Part shown: positions 54,511 to 64,000 of the stretch, piece after piece
Position numbering within the stretch: position 1 is the first letter of the stretch
Layout: every line of letters begins with the position of its first letter
DNA from: Hyphomicrobiales bacterium
Lineage (GTDB): Bacteria; Pseudomonadota; Alphaproteobacteria; Rhizobiales; Rhizobiaceae
Length of the DNA stretch: 64,000 bases
Direction of reading: 5' to 3'
Assembly: GCA_900468285.1 (NCBI GenBank)
Contig: UBTF01000007.1
Span: 186,001 to 250,000 of the forward strand
The notes under the pieces: generated by a model
The model's database searches: none
The model's input: only the letters and a program-made list of their open reading frames with translations
Told to the model about the DNA's origin: nothing
Position numbers and translations under genes: made by a program

Positions 54511-54927
54511 TCAGTTCTGTTCGTCGTCTTTTTCGTTTGAAGGTCCCAGATCGCGCTGCACCTCCGGCGAGCGCAGCAGCGCGTCGATCTTCTTGTAATT
54601 GTCGAAGCTCGTATCGTCGCGGAAGCGGAGTTCCGGCACATATTTCATCTGCCGCAGATGCGGACCCAAGCGACCGCGCAGATATTTTGCGTGGCGGTTC
54701 AGCGCAGCAATCGTATCGGTGTGGTCGGCAACGCCAAGCGGCGTCACATAGGCGGTCGCGATCTTCAAATCCGGCGACATGCGCACCTCGGAAATGGAAA
54801 TCACCGTCTTTTCGATCAGATCGTCACGGACTTCGCCGCGTTGCAAAATCTGGGTCACCGCAGCGCGCACCTGCTCGCCAACACGCAGCATGCGTTGCGA
54901 AGGCGCGGATGATGTTGCTTTTACCAT
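54511..54927 (-). CDS. rbfA: Ribosome-binding factor A
   Basis: RbfA is a cold-shock 30S maturation factor binding helix 1 of 16S rRNA. The 138-residue protein has [48 protein letters not shown], and [29 protein letters not shown], the type II KH fold of the family. A short acidic C-terminus follows. It is between infB and truB. Confidence 0.95.
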   Translation of the reverse strand: MVKATSSAPSQRMLRVGEQVRAAVTQILQRGEVRDDLIEKTVISISEVRMSPDLKIATAYVTPLGVADHTDTIAALNRHAKYLRGRLGPHLRQMKYVPELRFRDDTSFDNYKKIDALLRSPEVQRDLGPSNEKDDEQN

Positions 54928-55008
54928 AATGTCATTGCCTCAAACAGAGCGAGCGCCGGTCAGTATAAGCCGGCGCCCGACAGTTCTATTTTCGTTGTGG
55001 CGAAACGC

Positions 55009-57747
55009 TTAGAGCGTTCTGGTGATGTGCTCTACGCGGAAGCACTCGATCGTGTCGCCAGCGCGGATGTCTTCGTAGTTCTCGAACGCCATACCGCACT
55101 CCTGACCGACTGGCACTTCAGAGACTTCGTCCTTGAAGCGCTTGAGCGTCTTGAGCTTGCCCTCGTGGATGACGACATTGTCGCGCACCAGACGAACGCC
55201 TGCACCACGTTCCACCTTACCTTCGACCACACGGCAACCGGCGACCTTGCCGACCTTGGTGATGTTGAAGACTTCGAGGATTTCCGCGTTGCCGAGGAAG
55301 GTTTCGCGACGCTCCGGAGACAGAAGGCCCGACATCGCAGACTTCACGTCATCCACCAGATCGTAGATGATGTTGTAGTAGCGAATTTCGATGCCAGCCC
55401 GCTCGGCAGCGGTACGCGCCTGTGCATTGGCACGAACGTTGAAGCCGATGATGGCTGCGTTTGATGCTTCCGCAAGCGAGATATCCGACTCGGTGATACC
55501 ACCGGCACCCGAATGGATGATGCGTGCGCGAACTTCGTCCGTACCCAGCTTTTCCAATGCACCGGCAATGGCTTCGATCGAACCCTGCACGTCGCCCTTG
55601 ATGAGCAGCGGGAAGTCCTTGCGACCGGAGGTCTGTAGCTGGCTCATCATCTGTTCCAGCGAACCGCGCTGGCCAGTCTGACGTGCCACGGCCTTGTCAC
55701 GGGCCAGACGCTGACGGTACTCGGAAATCTCGCGGGCACGGCTTTCATTTTCGACGACCGCGAAGCGATCACCGGCAGATGGCGTACCCGAAAGACCGAG
55801 AACCTCGACCGGCATGGCCGGACCGGCTTCCTTGACGTGGTCACCCTTGTCGTTGACAAGCGCGCGCACACGGCCCCACTGGTCGCCGGCCACGATGATC
55901 TGGCCCGGACGCAGAGTGCCCTTCTGGACGAGAACCGTTGCAACGGCACCACGACCGCGATCGAGCTGGGCTTCGATGACCGTGCCTTCCGCAGTGCGGT
56001 TGACATTGGCCTTCAGGTCGAGAATTTCGGCCTGAAGCAGAACGGCTTCGAGCAGCTTGTCGAGGTTGAGCTTGTTCTTGGCCGAGACTTCGACATCAAG
56101 AACTTCACCACCCATGGATTCCACGAAGACTTCGTGCTGCAGAAGCTGCTGGCGAACCTTTTCGGGGTTTGCCTCGTGCTTGTCGATCTTGTTGATCGCC
56201 ACGATGATCGGCACATTGGCCGCCTTGGCGTGGTTGATCGATTCAATCGTCTGCGGCATCACGCTGTCATCGGCTGCGACCACCAGAATGGCGATGTCGG
56301 TTGCCTGTGCACCACGAGCACGCATGGCCGTAAAGGCGGCGTGGCCGGGGGTGTCGATGAAGGTGATCTTGTGACCGTTCTTCTCGACCTGATAGGCACC
56401 GATATGCTGGGTGATGCCACCGGCTTCACCGGAGACAACGCTCGTCTGGCGGATGGCGTCGAGCAGCGATGTCTTGCCGTGGTCGACGTGACCCATGATG
56501 GTAACGACAGGAGGACGCGACACGAGTTCGCCGCCATCGTCGTCGGAGATGTTGAAGATGCCTTCTTCGACGTCGGATTCGGAAACACGCTTGACGGTGT
56601 GGCCGAATTCGCCAGCGATCAGTTCAGCCAGATCGGCGTCGATGACGTCGCCCGGCTTCATCATCTGGCCTTCCTTCATCAGATACTTGATCACATCGAC
56701 AGCCCGTTCGGACATACGCTGCGACAGTTCCTGAATGGTGATGGTCTCAGGCAGAATGACTTCGCGCATGACCTTTTCGCGGGTTTCCTGCATCTGGCCA
56801 CGACGGAATTTTTCCTGACGACGGCGCATGGCGGAAAGCGAACGGCCACGTGGGCTGCCATCTTCCTCAAGGTTGGATGTGACGGTGAGCTTGCCACGGC
56901 GACGCTCTTCTTCCGTCTTCAGACGGGCAGCAGGCTTTGCCGGTGCGGGTGCTGCGACCTTGCCACGAACCGGCAGGTTGCCACGGCGTGGACCGCGATC
57001 GTCATCATCATCCTTTTCAACGCGGCGAGCGCCTGGAGCACCACGAGCCGGAAGCGGCAGCGGTGCGGCTGGCGTTGGCGCAGCTGTGCGGGTCGTAGAC
57101 TGCGGACGTCCATCCTGGCGGGCAGGCTGGGCAGCAGCGGCAGCGGCAGGTCTTTCAACCGGACGCTCGACCTTTTCTTCCGTCTGCGGCTGGGAAGCAG
57201 CGAGCTTTGCGGCTTCGGCTTCTTCCTTCGCGCGGCGTTCCGCTTCTGCCTTTTCGGCGGCAAGGCGCGCTTCTTCTTCTACCTTGCGACGGGCTTCGTC
57301 TTCAGCGCGCTGCTTGGCTTCGACGATGTCGCGGGCCTGCGCTTCTGCGAGCGCACGGCGGCGGGCATCCATCTCACCGGCAGACAGATCGTGCAGCACG
57401 TTTCCGCGCGGACGCTCAGGCTGGCGAGGCTGCTGCTGCGATGGCTGCTGACGCTGCTGGTTGCCGGACTGGTGGACGCGCTGCTGTGGCTGCTGCGGAC
57501 GTGCAGCAGCAGGCGCGGCGGCGGCGGCAGGTGCCGCCGGGCGTGGCTGTGGTGTAATCGGCGTCACAACATGCTTTTCGTCTTCAGGACGCAAGGGACG
57601 GCGCTTGCGTGTTTCCACCACAACCGCGTTCGTGCGACCTCGACCCATATCTTGACGCACAGTCCCCTGAGACGCTCCACCCGGCTTGAGGGTGAGGGTC
57701 TTCTTGGCTGGTGCGTTGAGTGTCTTGTCGTCGTTGTTATCGGTCAT
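55009..57747 (-). CDS. infB: Translation initiation factor IF-2
   Basis: IF-2 is the GTPase that brings initiator tRNA to the 30S subunit. The 912-residue protein has a long N-terminal region (about 1-400), rich in Ala, Gln, Pro and charged residues, with a coiled-coil stretch of [16 protein letters not shown] type. The GTPase domain begins near residue 420 with G1 [10 protein letters not shown]2 [11 protein letters not shown]3 DTPGHAAF and G4 NKID. Domains II to IV follow, ending in [26 protein letters not shown]. Shorter forms from internal starts are known for IF-2 but none is marked here. Confidence 0.97.
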   Translation of the reverse strand: MTDNNDDKTLNAPAKKTLTLKPGGASQGTVRQDMGRGRTNAVVVETRKRRPLRPEDEKHVVTPITPQPRPAAPAAAAAPAAARPQQPQQRVHQSGNQQRQQPSQQQPRQPERPRGNVLHDLSAGEMDARRRALAEAQARDIVEAKQRAEDEARRKVEEEARLAAEKAEAERRAKEEAEAAKLAASQPQTEEKVERPVERPAAAAAAQPARQDGRPQSTTRTAAPTPAAPLPLPARGAPGARRVEKDDDDDRGPRRGNLPVRGKVAAPAPAKPAARLKTEEERRRGKLTVTSNLEEDGSPRGRSLSAMRRRQEKFRRGQMQETREKVMREVILPETITIQELSQRMSERAVDVIKYLMKEGQMMKPGDVIDADLAELIAGEFGHTVKRVSESDVEEGIFNISDDDGGELVSRPPVVTIMGHVDHGKTSLLDAIRQTSVVSGEAGGITQHIGAYQVEKNGHKITFIDTPGHAAFTAMRARGAQATDIAILVVAADDSVMPQTIESINHAKAANVPIIVAINKIDKHEANPEKVRQQLLQHEVFVESMGGEVLDVEVSAKNKLNLDKLLEAVLLQAEILDLKANVNRTAEGTVIEAQLDRGRGAVATVLVQKGTLRPGQIIVAGDQWGRVRALVNDKGDHVKEAGPAMPVEVLGLSGTPSAGDRFAVVENESRAREISEYRQRLARDKAVARQTGQRGSLEQMMSQLQTSGRKDFPLLIKGDVQGSIEAIAGALEKLGTDEVRARIIHSGAGGITESDISLAEASNAAIIGFNVRANAQARTAAERAGIEIRYYNIIYDLVDDVKSAMSGLLSPERRETFLGNAEILEVFNITKVGKVAGCRVVEGKVERGAGVRLVRDNVVIHEGKLKTLKRFKDEVSEVPVGQECGMAFENYEDIRAGDTIECFRVEHITRTL

Positions 57748-57850
57748 TCCGTTCCCGTTCCTTCAGACGAGAGCCGGATGACGTCACCAGACTCTAGTCT
57801 CTACAATTGCTGTATCCGAACGCGGCAGACGGTCATGTCCGATAACCGCG

Positions 57851-58549
57851 TCATTGTCTTTCCGTCCGGGCAGCGTCAATTTCGCCTTGAGGTTTCTCGC
57901 CATGGCGATACCGCTCAAGCATCTTTGCGCGCTTCACTACACCCTCACCCGCCTGTCCCGCAAGCGCGCAGGCATGGATAAAAGCATTCTGGCCCATCAG
58001 TTCGTCCATTTCCTGCTCACTGAACAGATGAAAGGACGGTATTTCTGTCTCGGTTCCTGAACCGAGGGTCCAGGCCTTTCGGGCCTGGTTTATCTTTCTG
58101 ACGCCATCGGCGGCAGCATCCGTGGCATGGAACACCGCAAGGGTATTTCCGGAACGGACAGCCGCATCCACCTTGGTGGCCCCGCTGATGAACTGGCCCG
58201 CCTTGCGCGCCATGTTCATCATACCGGCCAGTTGCTGCGCCAGAAGCCGGTCCATCAACTCCAGGAGTTCAGGTCCAGCCTTCACATCTGTCTTCAAGGC
58301 ACGTGCGAAAAGCTTCTTCGCAATGGCCTTTTCTATCAGGGCGCGCTCGGGGGTGACCCAGCATCCGCGCCCTGGCAATTGGCGTTTCAGGTCCGGCACA
58401 ACGCTTTTGTCCGGGCCTGCGACAAAACGGACCAACTCGTCGGGTGTTCCAATCTGCCGCGTTACAATGCACGTCCGCTCGCTGCCTGTACCTTCGACCC
58501 GCCGCTCATCGTCCAGCAGGTCATCGGGCTCATGCGCTTGCGAAATCAT
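57851..58549 (-). CDS. YlxR (DUF448) and L7Ae-like fusion, RNA-binding protein
   Basis: The 232-residue protein has two small domains. The N-terminal YlxR domain holds ERTCIVTRQIGTPDELVRFVAGPD and LPGRGCWVTPERALIEKAIAKKLFARAL. The C-terminal L7Ae/YlxQ-like domain holds GMMNMARKAGQFISGATKVDAAVRSGNTLAVFHATDAAADGVRK. In Bacillus these are separate ylxR and ylxQ genes in the same place between nusA and infB; fusion is common in alphaproteobacteria. The RNA target is unknown. The start overlaps nusA by four bases (ATGA). Confidence 0.9.
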   Translation of the reverse strand: MISQAHEPDDLLDDERRVEGTGSERTCIVTRQIGTPDELVRFVAGPDKSVVPDLKRQLPGRGCWVTPERALIEKAIAKKLFARALKTDVKAGPELLELMDRLLAQQLAGMMNMARKAGQFISGATKVDAAVRSGNTLAVFHATDAAADGVRKINQARKAWTLGSGTETEIPSFHLFSEQEMDELMGQNAFIHACALAGQAGEGVVKRAKMLERYRHGEKPQGEIDAARTERQ

Positions 58550-60156
58550 TCCTGATCGGCGGTATCCGCCTCCTCGGTCGCTGCCTCTTCCTGCTCTGCA
58601 GCAAGATCTTCAGCGGTAATCCAGCCAGCCAGAAGGCGGGCCTGAACGACCATGTTCTCGGCTTCGACGCGCGAAACGTCGAGCTTGGAGAAGATGCCGT
58701 CGAACTTCTTGGTTTCGCCGTCCTTGCGTTCGCTCCAGCCAACGAGGTCGTCGGCCGCGCAGCCGGCGAGATCTTCGATGTTCTTCACGCCTTCCTCACC
58801 GAGGGCCACCATCATCTGCGATGTCAGGCCTTCGATCTGGCGCAGCTCGTCGGAAACGCCGAGTTCCTTGCGCTTGGCATCCATTTCAGTCTCGATACGC
58901 TCAAGATATTCCTTGGCACGAGTCTGAATTTCGACAGCGGTATCCTCGTCGAAACCGTCGATGGAGGAAATTTCGCTCAGATCGACGTAAGCAAGTTCTT
59001 CAACCTGCGCAAAGCCTTCCGAAGCCAGAACCTGACCAACCATTTCGTCCACATCCAGCGCCTCCATGAAGATGCCGGTGCGTTCGTTGAATTCCTTCTG
59101 GCGGCGCTCGGATTCTTCCTGCTCCGTCATGATGTCGATATCCCAGCCGGTCAGCTGCGATGCCAGACGCACGTTCTGACCGCGACGACCAATGGCCAGC
59201 GACAGCTGCTCATCCGGCACCACGACTTCGATACGCTCGGCTTCTTCATCCAGAACGACCTTGGCGACTTCCGCCGGCTGAAGGGCGTTGACGATGAAGG
59301 AAGCAGGATCCTGGCTCCATGGAATGATGTCGATCTTTTCGCCCTGAAGCTCGCCGACAACCGCCTGGACGCGCGAACCGCGCATACCGACGCAGGCGCC
59401 GACGGGATCGATGGAGCTATCGTTGGAGATCACGGCGATCTTGGCGCGCGAACCCGGATCACGGGCAACCGACTTGATCTGGATGATCCCGTCATAGATT
59501 TCAGGCACTTCCATGGTGAAGAGCTTGACCATGAACTGCGGATGGGTACGCGACAGGAAGATCTGCGGACCACGCTGTTCGCGGCGCACGTCGTAAACGA
59601 AGGCGCGAACGCGATCACCGTAACGCAGGTTTTCGCGTGGAATCATCTCGTCACGACGGATGATGCCTTCGCCACGGCCGAGGTCGACAATGACATTGCC
59701 ATATTCGACGCGCTTGACGGTACCGTTGATGATTTCGCCGATGCGATCCTTGAATTCGTCGTACTGGCGGTCACGCTCAGCTTCGCGAACCTTCTGGACG
59801 ATGACCTGCTTGGCGGACTGGGCAGCGATACGGCCGAAATCCATTGGCGGCAGCGGATCAGCGATGTAATCGCCGATCTTGGCATCGACGTTGCGGTCGC
59901 GCGCCAGTTCCAGCGGGATCTGCGTGCCGTAGTCTTCGGCCTTTTCAACAACTTCGAGCAGACGCTGCAGACGGATTTCACCGGTCTTCGAGTTGATGTC
60001 TGCGCGGATATTGGTCTCGGAACCATAACGCGAGCGGGCAGCCTTCTGGATAGCGTCGGCCATTGCGGCCAGCACGATTTCTCGGTCGATGACCTTTTCG
60101 CGCGCCACAGCATCGGCGATCTGCAGAAGCTCAAGCCGGTTAGCACTTACTGCCAT
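58546..60156 (-). CDS. nusA: Transcription termination/antitermination factor NusA
   Basis: NusA regulates pausing, termination and antitermination by RNA polymerase. The 536-residue protein has the N-terminal polymerase-binding domain (LQIADAVAREKVIDREIVLAAMADAIQKAAR) and the S1 domain (DRIGEIINGTVKRVEYGNVIVDLG). Two KH domains follow, with GACVGMRGSRVQAVVGELQGEKIDI and SLAIGRRGQNVRLASQLTGWDIDI. Acidic C-terminal repeats end it. rimP is upstream and the ylxR fusion downstream. Confidence 0.97.
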   Translation of the reverse strand: MAVSANRLELLQIADAVAREKVIDREIVLAAMADAIQKAARSRYGSETNIRADINSKTGEIRLQRLLEVVEKAEDYGTQIPLELARDRNVDAKIGDYIADPLPPMDFGRIAAQSAKQVIVQKVREAERDRQYDEFKDRIGEIINGTVKRVEYGNVIVDLGRGEGIIRRDEMIPRENLRYGDRVRAFVYDVRREQRGPQIFLSRTHPQFMVKLFTMEVPEIYDGIIQIKSVARDPGSRAKIAVISNDSSIDPVGACVGMRGSRVQAVVGELQGEKIDIIPWSQDPASFIVNALQPAEVAKVVLDEEAERIEVVVPDEQLSLAIGRRGQNVRLASQLTGWDIDIMTEQEESERRQKEFNERTGIFMEALDVDEMVGQVLASEGFAQVEELAYVDLSEISSIDGFDEDTAVEIQTRAKEYLERIETEMDAKRKELGVSDELRQIEGLTSQMMVALGEEGVKNIEDLAGCAADDLVGWSERKDGETKKFDGIFSKLDVSRVEAENMVVQARLLAGWITAEDLAAEQEEAATEEADTADQE

Positions 60157-60209
60157 TTTTTGTGTCTCCGTCAGTCGTTTTGCCCGCGTTGTCAGGGCTT
60201 ACGTTGGAT

Positions 60210-60794
60210 TTAGTCTTCGTCTGCTTCTTCGTTCTGATTGGCGGCAGCGGCCTTGGCCAGCTTGTCCGCCTTCAGGGCGTCACGAATAAGATCGTCCGTC
60301 AGAATGAGCTTCGCGTCGGAAAGCGTATTGAATGGTATGGTGACCACCGGCTCCTCGCCGTATGCAATCTGATCGCGCTCAAGCTTGAAGCCATCGGCCT
60401 CCACGCTGGCGATCTTGCCGCGAAAACGCTTCCGGTTATCAACCAGGATCGATGTCTCGACCTTAACGATATGGCCCTGCCAGCGAACAAAATCCATCTT
60501 TCGCACCATTGGCCGGTCAATGCCGGGCGATGACACTTCCAGATGATACGCCTTCTCGACGGGATCTTCCACATCCAGAACAGGAGAAATCGCCATGGAC
60601 AGCGCTTCGCAGTCCTGCACGGTCATGGTGCCGTCTTCACGCTCGGCCATGATCTGCAATGTCGAACCGTTCTGACTGGATAGGCGCACGCGAACCAGCA
60701 GAAAGCCCATTCCGGTCAGAACCGGCTCGATAATTTCCGCGATCCGCTGGTCGATGCCTGTTTCGGTTATCAGTCTTGGTTCGGCGTCTGCCAT
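60210..60794 (-). CDS. rimP: Ribosome maturation factor RimP
   Basis: RimP is needed for 30S subunit maturation. The ATG at 60794 follows GGAAGG at a suitable spacing, giving 194 residues; another in-frame ATG is at 60821. The sequence has [34 protein letters not shown], then [36 protein letters not shown], the conserved linker and C-terminal SH3-like domain. It opens the rimP-nusA-ylxR-infB-rbfA-truB-rpsO-pnp cluster. Confidence 0.95.
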   Translation of the reverse strand: MADAEPRLITETGIDQRIAEIIEPVLTGMGFLLVRVRLSSQNGSTLQIMAEREDGTMTVQDCEALSMAISPVLDVEDPVEKAYHLEVSSPGIDRPMVRKMDFVRWQGHIVKVETSILVDNRKRFRGKIASVEADGFKLERDQIAYGEEPVVTIPFNTLSDAKLILTDDLIRDALKADKLAKAAAANQNEEADED

Positions 60795-61078
60795 TCTGGC
60801 CTTCCGGTCTTTTGTCTGCAACCGGAACGCTTTGTCCCGGTTAATGGGGCGCCTAACGAAAAAGAGCGGAGCCTTGCGGCCCCACTCTTCATCAGACGAT
60901 CAAGAATTTGAAAGACGGTATAAACCCTAATCGCCGACAATGCAAGGATGGCGCTGACATGCAGCGAAATTGCCTTTCGTCACAATTTTACCGCGGCACG
61001 GGCTGAAACAGTGGCATCCTTCCAAACGGCGTCTATAGTGTCAGCCGGATCACCAGCAATTGCATCATTGGACTGCCC

Positions 61079-62707
61079 GTGCCCGATAGAAAATCTCCCC
61101 TTGCACCGCTCAAGCATCAAACCTACCGAACGATATGGTTTGCAAGCATCGCCTCGAACTTCGGCGGGCTGATCCAGGCGGTCGGTGCGGCATGGATGAT
61201 GACGGCGCTGTCGTCTTCGGAAAACATGATTGCGCTGGTGCAGGCATCGACCTCCCTGCCGATCATGCTGTTTTCGCTCGTTTCCGGTGCGCTCGCCGAC
61301 AGTTTCGACAGGCGTCGCATCATGATTTCGGCCCAGCTGCTAATGCTGACCGCGTCCGTCATGCTGACCGTTTTTGCATGGTCCGACTGGTTATCGCCGT
61401 GGCTGCTGCTGTTTTTCACCTTCATGATCGGATGCGGAACAGCACTTAACAATCCCTCATGGCAGGCCTCTGTCGGGGAAATGGTGCCGCGCGAGGATTT
61501 GCCGGCAGCGGTGACGCTCAACAGCGTCGGGTTCAACATCACCCGCAGCGTCGGCCCGGCCATCGGCGGCGTGATTGTTGCCATAGCGGGTGCTGCAGCC
61601 GCATTTCTCGTCAATACCTTCAGCTATTTCACGCTCATCTACGCGCTGATCAAATGGCAGCCGCCGAAGAATACCTCGACGCTTCCGCGTGAACAGCTGC
61701 TGGCGGCCATTTCCGCGGGGATGCGCTACGTGGCCATGTCGCCCAATATCGGCAAGGTATTGGTGCGCGGCTTTCTTTTTGGCCTTTCAGCCAGCGCCAT
61801 TCTGGCTTTGATGCCGCTCGTTGCCCGCGATCTGGTGCAGGGTGGACCGCTGACCTACGGCATCATGCTGGGAGCCTTCGGCGTCGGCGCCATCGGCGGT
61901 GCCTTGATCAGCGCCCGCCTGCGGGAAGCGCTAAGCAGCGAATGGATCGTTCGCGTGGCATTTCTCGGCTTTGCCTTGAGTGCCGCAGTCACCGCAGTCA
62001 GCACCAACGCGATCTTGACCGCCCTTGTGCTGACGGTCTCCGGCGCAAGCTGGGTTCTGGCACTTTCCCTCTTCAACACCATCGTGCAGCTTTCCACCCC
62101 CCGTTGGGTGGTCGGCAGAGCGCTCTCGCTCTACCAGACCCTGACATTTGGCGGCATAGCCGTGGGCAGCTGGCTCTGGGGCTCGCTGGCAGAAAATTAC
62201 GGCCTGTCCTACTCCCTGCTCTGTTCGTGCGTGCTGATGCTGTTCGGCGTCGTGGTCGGGTTCAAATTGGCCATGCCTGCCTTCGCGTCGCTCAATCTCG
62301 ACCCGCTGAACCGTTTCGTCGAGCCCAATCTTCGCCTCGATATCAAACCGAGAAGCGGTCCCATCGCCATCATGGTCGACTATGAAATCGACGATTCCGA
62401 TCTGGCGGAGTTCATGACGCTGATGGTGGAACGCCGGCGCATCCGCCTGCGGGACGGAGCGCAGAACTGGACGTTGATGCGCGACCTTGAAAATCCTGAC
62501 ATCTGGACGGAAATCTACCATGTTCCGACCTGGGTGGAATATGTGCGGCACAATCAACGGCGAACCCAGGCCGATGCGGAGAGCTGGGACGGCATTCTCA
62601 AACTTCATCGTGGCGATACGCGCCCGCGTGTCCACCGCATGATCGAGCGGCAGGCCATTCCGCCCCAGGATGACATCTTCCACAAGGCGCATATCGACCC
62701 TCCCTGA
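61079..62707 (+). CDS. MFS transporter, MFS_3/DUF894 (EntS-like) type with C-terminal extension
   Basis: Translation starts at a GTG at 61079. The 542-residue protein has about 12 membrane segments over the first ~410 residues. The MFS_3 signature begins PLAPLKHQTYRTIWFASIASNFG and includes LPIMLFSLVSGALADSFDRRRIMI. The C-terminal ~125 residues (from about 420) are soluble: IMVDYEIDDSDLAEFMTLMVERRRIRLRDGAQNWTLMRDLENPDIW. That tail is typical of one branch of this family. Relatives export siderophores and drugs; the substrate is unknown. Confidence 0.86.
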   Translation: MPDRKSPLAPLKHQTYRTIWFASIASNFGGLIQAVGAAWMMTALSSSENMIALVQASTSLPIMLFSLVSGALADSFDRRRIMISAQLLMLTASVMLTVFAWSDWLSPWLLLFFTFMIGCGTALNNPSWQASVGEMVPREDLPAAVTLNSVGFNITRSVGPAIGGVIVAIAGAAAAFLVNTFSYFTLIYALIKWQPPKNTSTLPREQLLAAISAGMRYVAMSPNIGKVLVRGFLFGLSASAILALMPLVARDLVQGGPLTYGIMLGAFGVGAIGGALISARLREALSSEWIVRVAFLGFALSAAVTAVSTNAILTALVLTVSGASWVLALSLFNTIVQLSTPRWVVGRALSLYQTLTFGGIAVGSWLWGSLAENYGLSYSLLCSCVLMLFGVVVGFKLAMPAFASLNLDPLNRFVEPNLRLDIKPRSGPIAIMVDYEIDDSDLAEFMTLMVERRRIRLRDGAQNWTLMRDLENPDIWTEIYHVPTWVEYVRHNQRRTQADAESWDGILKLHRGDTRPRVHRMIERQAIPPQDDIFHKAHIDPP

Positions 62708-62791
62708 GCGAAAAGGTCAAAAGAGAAGGCCGCAAGAGTTAGCCTGCGGCCTGAATGTCTGGTCAAGATCCCTTGGAGGGCGTCGCTCTGA

Positions 62792-64000
<1,209 letters not shown>

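Overview
This window is chromosomal DNA from an alphaproteobacterium of the order Hyphomicrobiales (Rhizobiales), most likely from the Rhizobiaceae/Brucellaceae branch. I infer this from several gene neighbourhoods: lptC-lptA-lptB-rpoN-hpf-ptsN, hrcA-grpE beside rph-rdgB-hemW-dnaA, mutM-ubiE-ubiB-coaBC, rimP-nusA-ylxR-infB-rbfA-truB-rpsO-pnp, and a complete fructose operon (ROK regulator, frcB, frcC, frcA, frcK) of the kind known from Sinorhizobium. The HrcA, DnaA and IF-2 sequences look more like Rhizobiaceae than Brucella, but the species cannot be named from sequence alone. The DNA is G+C-rich and coding-dense, with mostly short intergenic gaps.

Layout. 1-2.7 kb (minus): a partial RNA methyltransferase, a palindromic MITE-like element, a LapA-type membrane protein, ihfB and sppA. 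2.9-8.1 kb (plus): LPS transport (lptC, lptA, lptB), sigma-54 (rpoN), hibernation factor (hpf) and nitrogen-PTS EIIA (ptsN). 8.3-13 kb: grpE and hrcA (minus) face away from rph, rdgB and hemW (plus). 13-14.4 kb: an ArsR-type repressor diverges from an SRPBCC gene and a membrane-protein gene across a striking AT-rich palindrome. 14.4-17.3 kb (minus): dnaA with a long upstream region rich in GANTC sites, then rpsT. 17.6-25.8 kb: a crotonase, mutM, ubiE, ubiB, a DUF3800 gene that looks like an insert, a YjbR-type gene, coaBC preceded by a stack of inverted repeats, and a membrane-anchored aspartic protease.

25.8-33.8 kb (minus) is an eight-gene nucleoside cassette. A BMP-type ABC importer brings nucleosides in, cytidine deaminase and two phosphorylases split them, and deoxyribose-phosphate aldolase takes deoxyribose phosphate towards central metabolism. 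34-37.6 kb holds msrA, a small membrane protein, tRNA-Ser(GGA), a Tat-exported serine hydrolase and a TetR regulator. 37.7-42.8 kb is the fructose import operon and its divergent regulator. 43-50.5 kb has recF, a ThiF/MoeB-like enzyme, GNAT, a 2-hydroxyacid dehydrogenase, an SH3 protein, a PfkB sugar/nucleoside kinase, an AEC carrier and an RsmC-like methyltransferase. 50.6-60.8 kb (minus) is the classical transcription/translation cluster from rimP to pnp. 61-64 kb holds an MFS exporter and a partial FtsX-type permease with an expanded His-Glu repeat.

Most of the window is conserved housekeeping DNA, and I found no CRISPR array, prophage or complete IS element. The features most worth a second look are the ArsR/SRPBCC/membrane triad and its operator, the MITE-like palindrome, the GANTC cluster upstream of dnaA, the inverted-repeat stack upstream of coaBC, the DUF3800 insert, the cysteine-poor ThiF/MoeB homologue, and the hexamer microsatellite in the permease gene.
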